A stretch of DNA of 64,000 bases from Thamnaconus septentrionalis (lineage: Eukaryota > Chordata > Actinopteri > Tetraodontiformes > Monacanthidae). The notes under the pieces were generated by a model that searched no databases, was not told where the DNA came from, and saw only the letters and a list, made by a program, of their open reading frames with translations. Of the stretch, positions 23,510 through 34,141 are shown one piece after another. The stretch covers positions 34,645,493 through 34,709,492 of the forward strand of contig CM020501.1 in NCBI GenBank assembly GCA_009823395.1. Reading direction: 5' to 3'. Within the stretch, counting starts at the first letter, position 1; each line of letters begins with the position of its first letter. The position numbers and the translations under genes were made by a program.

Positions 23510-24903
23510 GACTGGAGCTCCAGCAGAGACCCAGCTCGCTGGGCTCCAGTGGAGTCATGTGACTGGAGACGGCCCGTTGCCATGGAGACCCAACCACTTT
23601 CAGAACCCCCTCCCCTCCTGTTTACTGCTCTTCCCTCCTCACAGCAGTCCAGGAGGCCACTGAGGGAGCAGAGGAGCCTTTTGTTGGGAACCAGAGTGTG
23701 TGTGTGTGTGTGTGGGGAGCTTCTAGTTGAGTTTTGTCTGGTTTCCTCCTCACGCTTCACTTCACTTGGCTGCAGCTCAGGCCAGCAGACAATTAGTGGA
23801 GCGACCAATTAAAAAGTGGGTTTGTTTCTGGAGCGCACGGTGACCTTGGGAACGACCTTTGACCTTCAATGCTGCGCTGAGCTCATGGAGGAGGTGAAAC
23901 CCAGTTGGTTGGTTGCAGTTTATTGGGTGTTGAGGTTTTATTTCTGATCCTCCATTTCATCTACATTTTTAGTCCTTTTAAAAAAATCAATAATCAATAA
24001 GCCCTGCGATGAACTGGCGACTTGTCCAGGGTGTCACCCTGCCTTCGCCCTAAGACAGCTGGGATAGGCTCCAGCAGAACCCCGTGACCCTGAAAAGGAA
24101 TAAGCGGGTATAGAAGATGAATGAATGAATGAATGAATAATCAATAAATCAATAATTTAATAATAAATTACATAAATATACTTATAAAATATTTTTTTAA
24201 TAAAATAAATGTCATAATTTAATATGGTACATTTATGTTTATGAATTTACTTTTTAAATTTCCTGATAATTGAATTTCTTGCGCCCGATCCACCACTAGA
24301 TGTCAGTGTTCACACACAGCAGACTGGCTGCTGTGTGTGAACTGCATTCTGGGAAAATAGCAAGAGATCAGCTGATATGGAATCACAGAAATCTGTTTAT
24401 TGGCCAATGAACTTCTTCTTGAACTTTCACATCCACCAACAGCTCCACACCAAGGAGCTGCTGGAACATCAGCTGCGCCTGCCATGCCAAGGAAACACCT
24501 TTAGTTGAGAGGTGTAACAGCAGCAGTTCGATCCTGATTGGTCGTCGAAGGTCCAAGTGGAGACGACTGAGATGACTCGAGCTCCAGGATTAACCTTCAT
24601 CTGCATCTCAACATCTCCTCACAGCTTTGAAAAGTCGTGAAAATCCAACGGAATAATACATCCATCATAAAAACCTGTTTGTGTTCACTGTAAAGTTTTG
24701 TGCAGTGACTCTGCAGTGAATGTCTGGATACAATTTGCATCACTGTCATCTTACTGTCAATATTTACACAGTAAACTCAAAGCAAAACTACAACTACACA
24801 CTGTAATTTACCAGCTTTCCCGCCGTTAAATGGTAGAAACTCGGCCGACGACTTGGAGCTCAAACGTCCAGACGTCCCTGAAGGCCTCCTGACTGACCTT
24901 GTT

Positions 24904-24934
<31 letters not shown>

Positions 24935-25631
24935 GTGTCAGGATGAAGAAATGGCGCAGGAACCCCAACACCTCTGGACCAATGGCAGAACAGCACTGCA
25001 CTGACCGTGAACGCAGCAGCAGCAGCAGCAGTAACACAACAACAACTTCACTCAGCTTCACTCGTTAGCTTGCATGCTAAGCTACACCAGGAATTCCAAG
25101 ACTCGGTTCCAGTTCCTAGACACTCCATCTATCTGCTGCTGCTGCTCCGGCTCCTCTGTAACATTACAGAAGCCATTGTGACCCAGCAGTCAAACAGGTT
25201 GCCCCCTGCTGGACTAGTTGATGCAGAGCAGCTGGTGCTTAATCAGTGTTGAAATATCTGCTCCGTCCAGGCTGAGCTCCATCACCCACTCAGTGTGGAG
25301 TCTACTGACCTCTGGTGGCAAAGACCACACATTACAACACTAAGGGCCACTATATGGGATGCATTATATTAAAAACCCTCTAAGCAGTCGGTGAACTGAG
25401 AGACAAGAGGACAAAGTCTCAGTCAGCTGCTGGTGCATGTAATCAATACAGGGAGTCTGGTGATCCTATTGATCGTTGATTATCAATCAATGAATCCATT
25501 TGAGAAGCAGTTGACACAGAGGACAATGTTTTTTTTTCTTTTTTGGGTTTTGCACATTAAGCCGCTGATAACACAGCAGAAGACATCATTACAACCTTTA
25601 CTCATAGAATTTAATTCAATTTGAAGTGAAA
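23510..25631. other. Intergenic stretch between membrane-protein gene and TMEM186
   Basis: No coding exon is supported. It contains a short GT run (23697-23714), an L2/SINE tail (24000-24140), an AT-rich tract (24120-24260), a (GTT)n run (24902-24935), a CAG run (25014-25030), and the 3' UTR of TMEM186 on the minus strand. Confidence 0.5.
24000..24140 (+). repeat. L2/SINE 3' tail
   Basis: CTGCGATGAACTGGCGACTT, then GACAGCTGGGATAGGCTCCA and AAGCGGGTATAGAAGATGAA, ending in AATG repeats. Confidence 0.8.
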
Positions 25632-26321
25632 TCAATTCAATTTTCCAAAGACCTTTTGAAAGCCTGGTCTGTCCACCACTCGGCCGAGACGTGTGGAGAA
25701 GTAGAAGGTCTCTGAGCTGCTGTATCTCCTCAGCCTCAGTATGGCCTCATCCTGCGAGTCGCCCGTGTCCCCGATGGTCATCACGTCCTCCACGGCCAGG
25801 TGGACGTCGCAGCGGCGCCCCCAGAAGGTGAGGTGGGACACCCTCAGCGTGCTCTGCGACTGGTTGAGGTACATGGCACCCACCACCCTCCTGAGGAAGT
25901 GGCTGGCGGTGTAGAGCATCACGCCGGCAAACAGGGCGATGGCTGTGGAGTAGCCAAGGAGGAAGAGGGAGACGGAGCCTTGCAGGTGGAGGAGGAAGAC
26001 GGGGGGCAGCAGCAGCACTGTGACGGACGTCTGCAGCAGCTTCAGCCGGGACACCGCCCGGAGGAGCCTCATGTGTGGCTGGCTGTAGATCATGGAGAAC
26101 TTCTCCTCCACAGGGGAGCAGGAGGAGGAGGAGGAGGAGGAGGAGGAGGAGGAGGAGGATGAGAAACACTTCACCACGGCTGTGACGACTGGCAGACTGG
26201 GTCTGACGGAGCCAAGCAGGACGGGCCAATCAGGTCGTAGCCTGTCGCTGGTCCGAGCCCAGTGGAAACACGACCTTCTGAGGACCAGGAAGGTCGTCCT
26301 GCATCGGATCACCGACACCAT
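25632..26321 (-). CDS. tmem186: Transmembrane protein 186 (mitochondrial complex I assembly)
   Basis: One coding exon of 229 residues (human TMEM186 is about 213). An arginine/serine-rich N-terminus (MVSVIRCRTTFLVLRRSCFH) fits a mitochondrial presequence. It is followed by a poly-serine tract encoded by AGG/CCT-type triplets, then EEKFSMIYSQPHMRLLRAVSRLKLLQT, two hydrophobic spans (VTVLLLPPVFLLHL and FLLGYSTAIALFAGVMLYTAS), and a conserved C-terminal half with TLRVSHLTFWGRR and ETFYFSTRLGRVVD. Family knowledge: an inner-membrane protein of the MCIA complex that helps assemble the ND3-containing module of complex I. The ATG is preceded directly by CCCTGCAG, a splice acceptor, so a 5' non-coding exon probably lies upstream (toward 26.9-27.1 kb). 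The poly-serine expansion is local to this genome. Confidence 0.88.
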   Translation of the reverse strand: MVSVIRCRTTFLVLRRSCFHWARTSDRLRPDWPVLLGSVRPSLPVVTAVVKCFSSSSSSSSSSSSSSCSPVEEKFSMIYSQPHMRLLRAVSRLKLLQTSVTVLLLPPVFLLHLQGSVSLFLLGYSTAIALFAGVMLYTASHFLRRVVGAMYLNQSQSTLRVSHLTFWGRRCDVHLAVEDVMTIGDTGDSQDEAILRLRRYSSSETFYFSTRLGRVVDRPGFQKVFGKLN

Positions 26322-26372
26322 CTGCAGGGAAAAGAGACATAGTCACCACATACACAACAACTCAACAGCTGA

Positions 26373-26510
26373 GATAGATGGACGATAGATAGATGATAGA
26401 TAGACAGATAGATAGATTGATGAAAGATAGGCTGATGAAAGATAGCATTGATGAAAGATAGACAGATGAGATAGACAGATGATAGATAGACAGATGATAG
26501 ATAGATGATG
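26373..26510. repeat. (GATA)n-type microsatellite
   Basis: GATAGATAGACA and GATGATAGATAG variants run for about 140 bases upstream of TMEM186. Confidence 0.85.
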
Positions 26511-26849
26511 CTGGTTGAAGGTTGCTGTGAAGATTTCATCGGTTTCATGAGACTGTATTTGACCTGTCAGTGCTCAAACACAAATCGTTCAACATTTATC
26601 AACAGCTCAATGACAGAAAGCATAATTAGATATTGCTATTGGGATTTAACCAGCATCCCAAACCTGGAATTATCCCTTTAGATGCAGCAATTTACCCTCC
26701 TGTGTTTTAGATAATCACATTTAAGAATCACTACAGTAAAGGTAAAAACTACAAAACAGCATTTAGCTTTTTTTTTTTTATTTTTTTTAAATTTCCATAC
26801 AATCAAAACTAAGAAAGACTAAATCCTTTTCACAGAGCAGAATGACCAC

Positions 26850-27596
26850 AGCTGCCGGGGCTAATTAGCCGTTAGCTTCAAGGAATTCTACCGACAAATG
26901 CTACGATATCTTGAGTTAAACCAGAGAGTGGCCGCATTGAGTGAGATCGGGATAAATGTTGTCTCACCATGTCCCGCTGCTGGTGTGAAACCGGTTATTA
27001 AAAACATACAATTGTTCTATTTACTGTCAAAAAAATACATGTCAACTGCGGCATCTCAGCAGCGGTCACAATCTGACCCGGAAGTAGTTAGCAAGGCATA
27101 ATTGTAGCCGGCTGAGTGATTTTTATATTTAATTCCATTCAATTTCGTTTATTCAAAAACATTTACAGAGAAGAATGTATTTGTTTCATGTTTGTTTGTT
27201 TGGAAAAGAAAAAAAAAATCTGAATAAATCGGAAGTGACCCATAATCTGACGTCATATTCGCCGGAGGTCGGTCCCACGTGAGCGCTGTTTGTCAACAGC
27301 ACCGTATTGTACGCTCGGCAGCTCGTCCCGGGCCGTCAGCAGGGACGCCGTTGTCAGGTTTATCCCCGCGAACAGGTTGGAAACCCTTCTTCTGTGACTG
27401 ATATGTGCAGCGTGTTGCGATCTGATAGGACGACCTGTGAGCAGCAGCGCGAGCTGAGCTAGCTGAGCTAGCGGGGTTGCTAGGAGGCAACCAATTCTCG
27501 CTGGCGGAGCCGGTTCACCGAGTTGACCTGAAACTGGAATAAAAACACTCACAATTTGTCGGAAGAGCAGACAGACAGACAGCCAGACAGCCAGCC
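26850..27596. promoter_or_regulatory. Divergent promoter region TMEM186 / GDE1
   Basis: TMEM186 (minus) and GDE1 (plus) start 1.28 kb apart. ETS-like GGAAGT sites occur at 27079 (CCCGGAAGTAG) and 27229 (ATCGGAAGTGACC), and CpG density rises from about 27240 to 27870. GTCCCACGTGAGC (E-box) lies at about 27270. No TATA box is seen. Shared control is inferred from spacing only. Confidence 0.4.
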
Positions 27597-30500
27597 ATGC
27601 TCCAGCTTGGGGACGAGCTCGTCCTCTACTCGGTCCCCTTCGTGCTGCTGCTGCTGGGGACCCGCAGTCCGCTGTGGAGCGCCGCCCTGGTGGCCGCCCT
27701 CTACCTCTGCGTGCTGCTGCTCCGCTTCCCGCAGGTTCCCTCCAGCCGTGCCCGCCGAGTGCTGCACCCGCTGGCCAGGACCGCCGGCTCCGGCGCCGTG
27801 TCGGTGGTGGCGCACCGGGGCGGCGGCCACGACGCTCCGGAGAACACGCTGGCCGCCATCCGGGAGGTGAGGGGGCGTCCTGGGGTGTGAGGGTTGTGGA
27901 GGTCCATGGAGCAGCTTCACAGTCAGTGAGGGAATTAAAAAGAAGATGAAATAGTTGTTACAGTTGTAATTTCACCTCCCTGGAGCTGCAGCTGAATGGA
28001 GACTCAGTGCTCAAACTGGGTTTGCTGATCAATATTCTGCATTTCTGAGGACCAAAAACAGCCCCCCCCTTTTGAAATCACCTCACTGCTTCTTGTGTTT
28101 TTCAGACATTCTCATGAAATGTCTGTTTGTTTTTTTATTCATATCATCCACATCAGTTGAAGTAGAATCAATCAAATATTGAAAATCATCATCATTGTCA
28201 TAAACACTGCCTGGCCACCAACAATACAGGTCACACACGCTAATATTTGGTGGCACCGCCTTTAGCTTTGATCACGGCAGGCATTCAGCAAGATCTTGCA
28301 TTGATGATGGTAGAGTCTGACCACTGCCCAAAGCTTCTCAATGGAGTTCAGGTCTGGACTCTGTGGTGGAAATGATGTCTCAGGCTCCCTGAACCACTCT
28401 CACAAGTTGAGCCCCATCAATCCTGGCATTGTCATCCTGGAATATGGCCGTGCCCTCCGGGAGGAAAACATCCATTGATGGAATAACCTGGTCATTCAGT
28501 GTATTCAGGTAGTCAGCTGACCTCACTTACTGTTGCTGAACCTTGACCTGACCCACTGCAGCAACCCCAGATCATAGCACTGCCCCCACAGGCCTGTACA
28601 GTGGGCACCGGACATCCTCTGCCTCTCTTCTTGCCCTGATGCTCCCATCACTCTGGAACAGGGATCTGGAGAAAAGGCTTCAGTTTGCTAGGGAGCATCA
28701 AGATCAGACTCTGGAGCGATGGCAGAAGGTCATGTGGTCTGATGAGTCCAGATGGACGCTGTTCCAGAGTGATGGGTGCATCAGGGTAAGAAGAGAGGCA
28801 GATGATGCCCAGTGCCTACTGTACAGTAGCAACACTGGATGGAAATCAGTCTTGTGGCACTGCAGCTGATTGAAACGATGCGTCAACATGGCATCTTTTC
28901 CCTGTGGCACGTCATGACGTTGAGCGGCGTTCCGTGCGCTGCTTCCTATCTCGCCAGTCGTGCTGCTTTTGGTCAGTGGGCCGAATGCCGATTGATGGAA
29001 AAAAACACAGCGTCGGCCCCCTAATTGCAGTGGGAGGGGCTTTAGTGACTGCTGCTGCTCCGTCTTGTGTGTGCAGGCTGGGAAGAACGGCGCCACCGGC
29101 GTGGAGCTGGACCTGGAGTTTTCAGCCGACGGCGTCCCGGTTCTGATGCACGACGAGACGGTGGAGCGGACCACCAATGGCTCGGGACCCCTCAGCAAAC
29201 TCACCCTGACCCAGCTGCTGCAGCTGGATGCTGCTGCTAAACACAGACTGAGGTGGTGGTGGTGGTGGTGGTGATGGGGGGTGGGGGGGTGGGGGTTGAA
29301 GGTGAAAGAATTCTTATGAATCCAATCCATCATTGTTGTTGTTCTTCTTGTTGTCCTGCAGGGGGCAGTTTGTTGGGGAGAAGATCCCCACGCTGGAGGA
29401 GGCGGTGGAGGAGAGCCTGCGGCTGCAGCTCCACATCTACTTCGATGTCAAAGGTCATCCACATCAGGTGACCTCAGCACACTAACACAGCGCTGCACTT
29501 CCTGTGTCCACTCACTGACCTGACTCACTGACATGACTCACTGAATCAGTGACATGACTCACTGAGTCAGTGATCTGATTCAGTGGTCTGACTACTGACT
29601 CAGTGACTTTACTCAATGACTTAGTGACCTGACTCACTGACATGACTCACTAACTCACTGATCTGAATCACTGAGTCAGTGATCTGATTCAGTGGTCTGA
29701 CTACTGACTCAGTGACTTTACTCACTGACTCAGTGACCTGACTCACTGAATCACTGAAATGACTCACTAACTCACTGATCTGAATCACTCAGTCAGTGAT
29801 CTGATTCAGTGGTCTGACTACTGACTCAGTGACTTTACTCACTGACTCAGTGACCTGACTCACTGAATCGCTGAAATGACTCACTAACTCACTGATCTGA
29901 AACACTCAGTCAGTGATCTGATTCAGTGGTCTGACTACTGACTCAGTGACTTTACTCACTGACTCAGTGACCCGACTCTCTCACACACACACACACAGTC
30001 AGTCTCACTCAGTGGTGTTTCCTCCTCCCACCACCAGGCGGCAGCAGCTCTGAAGAAGCTCTACCAGAAACACCCTCAGCTGTACAACTGCAGCATTGTC
30101 TGCTCCTTCCAGCCATCAGTCATCTACAGGGTGAGGCCACTAGGGGGTGACACTGAGCTGCTCCAGCTGTGGATGTTATTGTGTATTGTTATGAGAAGCG
30201 TTGTGATTGGAGGAGAACCTACTGACCTAGTGTGAATGTATTGATGAGCAGCATGTTGAGCCAATTTAAAAACCATCAATTAGGCCAAATTTGACCCAGT
30301 GGACCTTCAACAGCAGCTCCTCCTCCAGCTGCACTGGGACAATCAGCAGGACCATCACTTCCTGTCGTTGTTAACCCTGACTCTGACCCCTGACCCCTAA
30401 CCCTGACCTCCGTCAGCAGTGATGTCGTCTTGCAGTTGGTTGTTCCGTCCTGATCAGAGTTGTCGAGTCCTTGCAGCAGTTTTACGAGCGGCTCAGTTTG

Positions 30501-31157
30501 CTTCACGTTGTTTCCACGTCTTCAAAATGTAACTTTTTCTGTCGTTTTGTCTCTTTGTGTTGTCTGTGTGTGCGACACCCTGTTGTGTGTTTGTGTGGCT
30601 CCGTCAGATGCGTCAGAGCGACCCGGCGGTGGTGACGGCGCTGACCCACCGGCCCTGGAGCCTGAGTCACTACGGCGACGGGTCGCCGCGCTGCTCGTCG
30701 CCGTGGCGGCACTGCTGGCTGTCGGTGCTGGACCTGGTTCTGGACTGGATGCTGCACCACCTGCTCTGGAGGCTCTGCGGCATCTCCGCCTTCCTGGTCC
30801 AGAAGGACTTTGTGTCTCCGTGAGTCTCCAGCACCAGACTGGGCTGGGCTGGGAGCAGGGCCAAGACCAGAGCCAGGGCTGGGTTACCTTCACAATGTTT
30901 TCATGCCAACACTGCTTCCACAATCAGGTTGTTTTTGATAGCGGCTCTTTCAAACCCAGTTTGAACAACAACAAGAACACATTTCCAATGGCGGCACAGA
31001 ACCTTTACTTTTGCTGCTGATTCTAATCATTGAATCTATTAATTCAATTCAATTCAGTTCAATTCAATTCAGATTTGTTCAATTCAATTTAAGTCAGTTC
31101 ACTTCAATTCAATTTAATTTAGTTCAGTTCAGTCTAATCAGGTTGTGGCACCGACTA

Positions 31158-31212
<55 letters not shown>

Positions 31213-31339
31213 TATTCTTGGTGTATCTGCCAGGCTGAGGTGCTGATTGGCCGCTGCTGCTCATGTGTTGAGTTGTTGAGCTGCTTCACAACCCAGCAGT
31301 TAGAAGAACCATTGTTAGCCTGCGTGGCTATCAGCTAAC

Positions 31340-31403
<64 letters not shown>

Positions 31404-31550
31404 GACTATGTGCACTTCTGGGCCCAGCGGGAGGTGGAGGTGGTGGCCTGGACCATCAACACGCAGGTGGAGAAGCTCTACTACCAGGAACAGCTGAAGG
31501 TCAACTACATCACTGACAGCCTGTTGGAGGACTGCCAGCCTCACTACTGA
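27597..31550 (+). CDS. gde1: Glycerophosphodiester phosphodiesterase 1 (GDE1/MIR16)
   Basis: Membrane glycoprotein of the GDPD family. It hydrolyses glycerophosphoinositol and glycerophospho-N-acylethanolamines. Six exons: 27597-27866, 29077-29252, 29362-29467, 30038-30130, 30608-30819 and 31403-31550, giving 334 residues (human 331). The N-terminal hydrophobic region is [35 protein letters not shown]. The GDPD catalytic motif is [15 protein letters not shown], then [28 protein letters not shown], which supplies the expected E, D and H residues. IYFDVKG and the closing [10 protein letters not shown] and [14 protein letters not shown] match the family. Exon 6 is recognised by homology, but no AG precedes it: it follows a GT repeat and GG directly (see findings). 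The other five junctions are canonical. Confidence 0.92.
28205..28870 (+). mobile_element. Tc1/mariner-like element fragment in GDE1 intron 1
   Basis: ATATTTGGTGGCACCGCCTT and the region after it resemble the 5' part of a fish Tc1-like element. At 28639-28800 the translation [20 protein letters not shown], then [20 protein letters not shown], matches the Tc1 transposase region holding the second catalytic aspartate (WSDES). The fragment is internally deleted and lacks the third catalytic residue region, so it is dead. Confidence 0.75.
29512..29990. repeat. Minisatellite, about 115-bp unit, GDE1 intron 3
   Basis: About four imperfect copies of a unit contain GTCTGACTACTGACTCAGTG, ACTTTACTCACTGACTCAGT and CACTAACTCACTGATCTGAA. 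The unit is itself built from TGACTCAC/CAGTGA words and ends in a short (CA)n. Confidence 0.9.
31021..31140. repeat. Degenerate (AATTC)n repeat
   Basis: AATTCAATTCAGTTC variants run for about 120 bases in GDE1 intron 5. Confidence 0.85.
31160..31213. repeat. (GAT)n microsatellite
   Basis: Seventeen or so consecutive GAT triplets in GDE1 intron 5. Confidence 0.95.
31340..31400. repeat. (GT)n microsatellite touching GDE1 exon 6
   Basis: About 30 GT dinucleotides run without interruption into GGGGACTATGTGCAC, the start of the last GDE1 exon by homology. Confidence 0.97.
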
Positions 31551-33480
31551 CACTGTGTGTGTGTTGGTGGGCTCAGAAGGTCAGGAGGTCAAAGAGAGCA
31601 GAGTGAACGCCATCCATCCAGAGGAAGTAGCACCAATGGGGAGCAACGACCTTGAAAACACCTTGAAGACCTTGAGAAGAGCAGAGCAGCAGTCACAGGA
31701 GTTTGGAAGAAGTTCCGGCTGGAGTTGCTTTATGTTGCTGGACTGTGATGTTCAAAGATGTTTGCACTGAGGTCCACCAGTCTACTCACCTCCTCCACCT
31801 GCTCCTCCTCCTCCTCCTCCACCTGCTCCTCCTCCTCCTCCTCCTCTCTCTGCTCAACAATCATCAGCCAGCAGGTCGTGACCTCCCTCCAGATAATTTA
31901 TCCTGGATTTATGTTTAATCTGAGGAGGATCAGTTGACATCAGGAGGAGGGGGTTGGGGTGGAGGGGGGAGTTTATAAATGATTGGATGAAAACCTTTTC
32001 ATCTTTGAGATGTGATAAAAAATAATCAGGATTATTGATTTCCTTTGTTTCAATGTTTTGTTTTGTTTTTTGTGTTTGAAGACTGTTTTATAGGTCCCAT
32101 ATTGTGTAAAATGTACACAAAGCATTAGCATTAGCATTAGCATCTCTGGTCTGATTGACCTCCCCAGAAATGAGAAAAGTCACGAAATGCAAAAATGCAG
32201 TGGTTTTGTGAAGGCAGGCTGAAAACACAGGGCTAAAAATGCTTCCTTCTAGTTAATAATCATTACCAGGCTGATTGCCTGGAGTCTGGCAGGACAATGG
32301 GCATAATGTGGGACCTTTGACCTCTGACCTCCAGGCTGGCTTCCAGTGTTCACTCTGCTGCTCAGGTCGCTTTAAGAAGGGAAGAAAAAGCAGAAACGTG
32401 GAGATGTTGCGTCTCCTCTTGTCTCCATGTCTCAGCACTTTGCACAAATAAAGACGTTTTGACTGCAGAGCCTCGTTTCAACTCAGTAAGTGACCAGGTC
32501 TGACCTGGATTACCAGTCTGGTCCTGGCTCTTAGCCCTCATCATGAGCCGTTAAATCCCAGCTGAGCCACCCTTCAGGACCAGCAGCCGACCAGCAGGCT
32601 GAGTGAGGCCTGATGAGACCAGATCAGCCGGTCTGAGCTCCTGCTGGTCCACCTGGTCTGGGCCCTGGACCTAAACCTGGTCCTGGACCTGGCCCTGGAC
32701 CTGGTCCTGGTCTGGACCCTGGACCTAAACCTGGTCCTGGACCTGGACCTGGACCTGGTCCTGTTCCTGACCCTGGACCTGGTCCCAACAGCCCCCAACA
32801 GAAACAAGAGGCAGAACTCTGTCACTGATTTGCTGCTTCAGTCGTCTGTTGCTGCTGCTGCGTCCTTGTCTCTGGTTTAATGGGTGAAAGGTCTGACAAC
32901 ACCCCCATGGAGGAGTTGGCCATGACGTCACGGAGGGGGTTTGCCCCGTTCCTTGCATCAGTTGTGCCAGGTGTAAAGTTAAAGTATGAATTAAACAGCG
33001 TAGCGGAAGTGCAGAGAGTCATTTTCAAAGTTAAAGGTAAAAGTCGGCTGATGCAACAGCTTTGCTGCGTTGACATTCAAAGAGTCAACAATTGGTTTGT
33101 GACATCACAAGGGGAAAAACAGAAACTAAAGAAAAAAGATTCAAATTCAAATGTTTTTTATTGAATGTGTCAAATGAGGGAAACAAAACTGTTGGACTTT
33201 CAGAACTTCTAGGATGTTTGTCGGTTCTGACCTAAGCAAAGTTTTTACAGCAGTAGCAGCAGCAGTATTATTATTATTATTATTATTATTATTCGTACTA
33301 CTAGTAGTAATAATAATAATGATGATGATAATAATTAAAGACTCGTGTTGTTAAAGTGTCGATCCGTGTTTCATTGTCTTTATTGGTGCCGGTTCCGTCA
33401 CGTGGTTTTCCAGCGACTCGTCTCCGCCTTTTATTATGAAAAGCCGTGAACCGGAAGTCTCGCGCTGTTTCCCTCGACTT
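31551..33480. other. GDE1 3' region and intergenic stretch before MCRIP2
   Basis: No coding exon is supported. It contains (CTCCTC)n at 31795-31850, GCATTA repeats at 32123-32141, AATAAAGACG at about 32447 (a possible polyadenylation signal), a CCTGGACCTGGTCCTGGACC-type minisatellite at 32640-32790, and (TTA)n/(TAA)n at 33266-33325. Confidence 0.5.
32640..32790. repeat. Minisatellite of CCTGGACCTGGTCCTGG-type words
   Basis: Two or more long blocks of CTGGACCTAAACCTGGTCC and shorter CTGGACCTGG repeats run for about 150 bases. Confidence 0.85.
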
Positions 33481-33800
33481 TGTTGACGTTATCTAAGCGT
33501 GCTCTGTAGTTTGCGGCGTCCTCGTGAAAACATCAAAGTGTCGCATGTCCTTGTCCCGCAGGTCGGACCGAGCCGAGCCGAACCGAGCTGAACCGGAGCT
33601 GAGAGAACAGGCACCCGATCGGAGTGTCACCGTCCCGGGACTCGTCGCGGCGCGTGGAGCGTCTTTCTCCTTGGGTGACCTACACGCGACCTGTCGAGGA
33701 GCCGCGAGGCCGGCGGAGGAGCGCCGCGGGTCGGTCACCTGCAGCCACACGGTCCGAGGGAGGAGGAGGAGCAGCAGGAGCAGCAGCAGGAGGAGCAGCA
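33400..33800 (+). promoter_or_regulatory. CpG-rich promoter and 5' UTR region of MCRIP2
   Basis: GAACCGGAAGTCTCGCGCTG at about 33448 combines an ETS site with a TCTCGCG element, typical of TATA-less housekeeping promoters. CpG density stays high to about 33800. A CAG/AGG run (33758-33808) lies in the presumed 5' UTR. Confidence 0.5.
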
Positions 33801-33915
33801 GCAGCAGCGGTGACTTCACCGCCACCGCAGATATTTCATTGGATTTGTTTGCATTCATTATTTTCATTCCCCTCGAGGAGTTTTTGGGGAAACGACGCGG
33901 TTGTTGGGTCACATG

Positions 33916-34074
33916 ATGTACACCGTCACCAGGGGACCCAGCAAACTGGTCACCCAGCGTAGGACAGGTGGGTCGCTGATGACGTCACACAACGTCACAT
34001 CGTTGCTTTTGACGCCGCGCGAGTCGGTTGTGCTGCTGCTGCCGCCAGATGTTGTAATCTGTGTGTGTCTTTCC

Positions 34075-34141
<67 letters not shown>

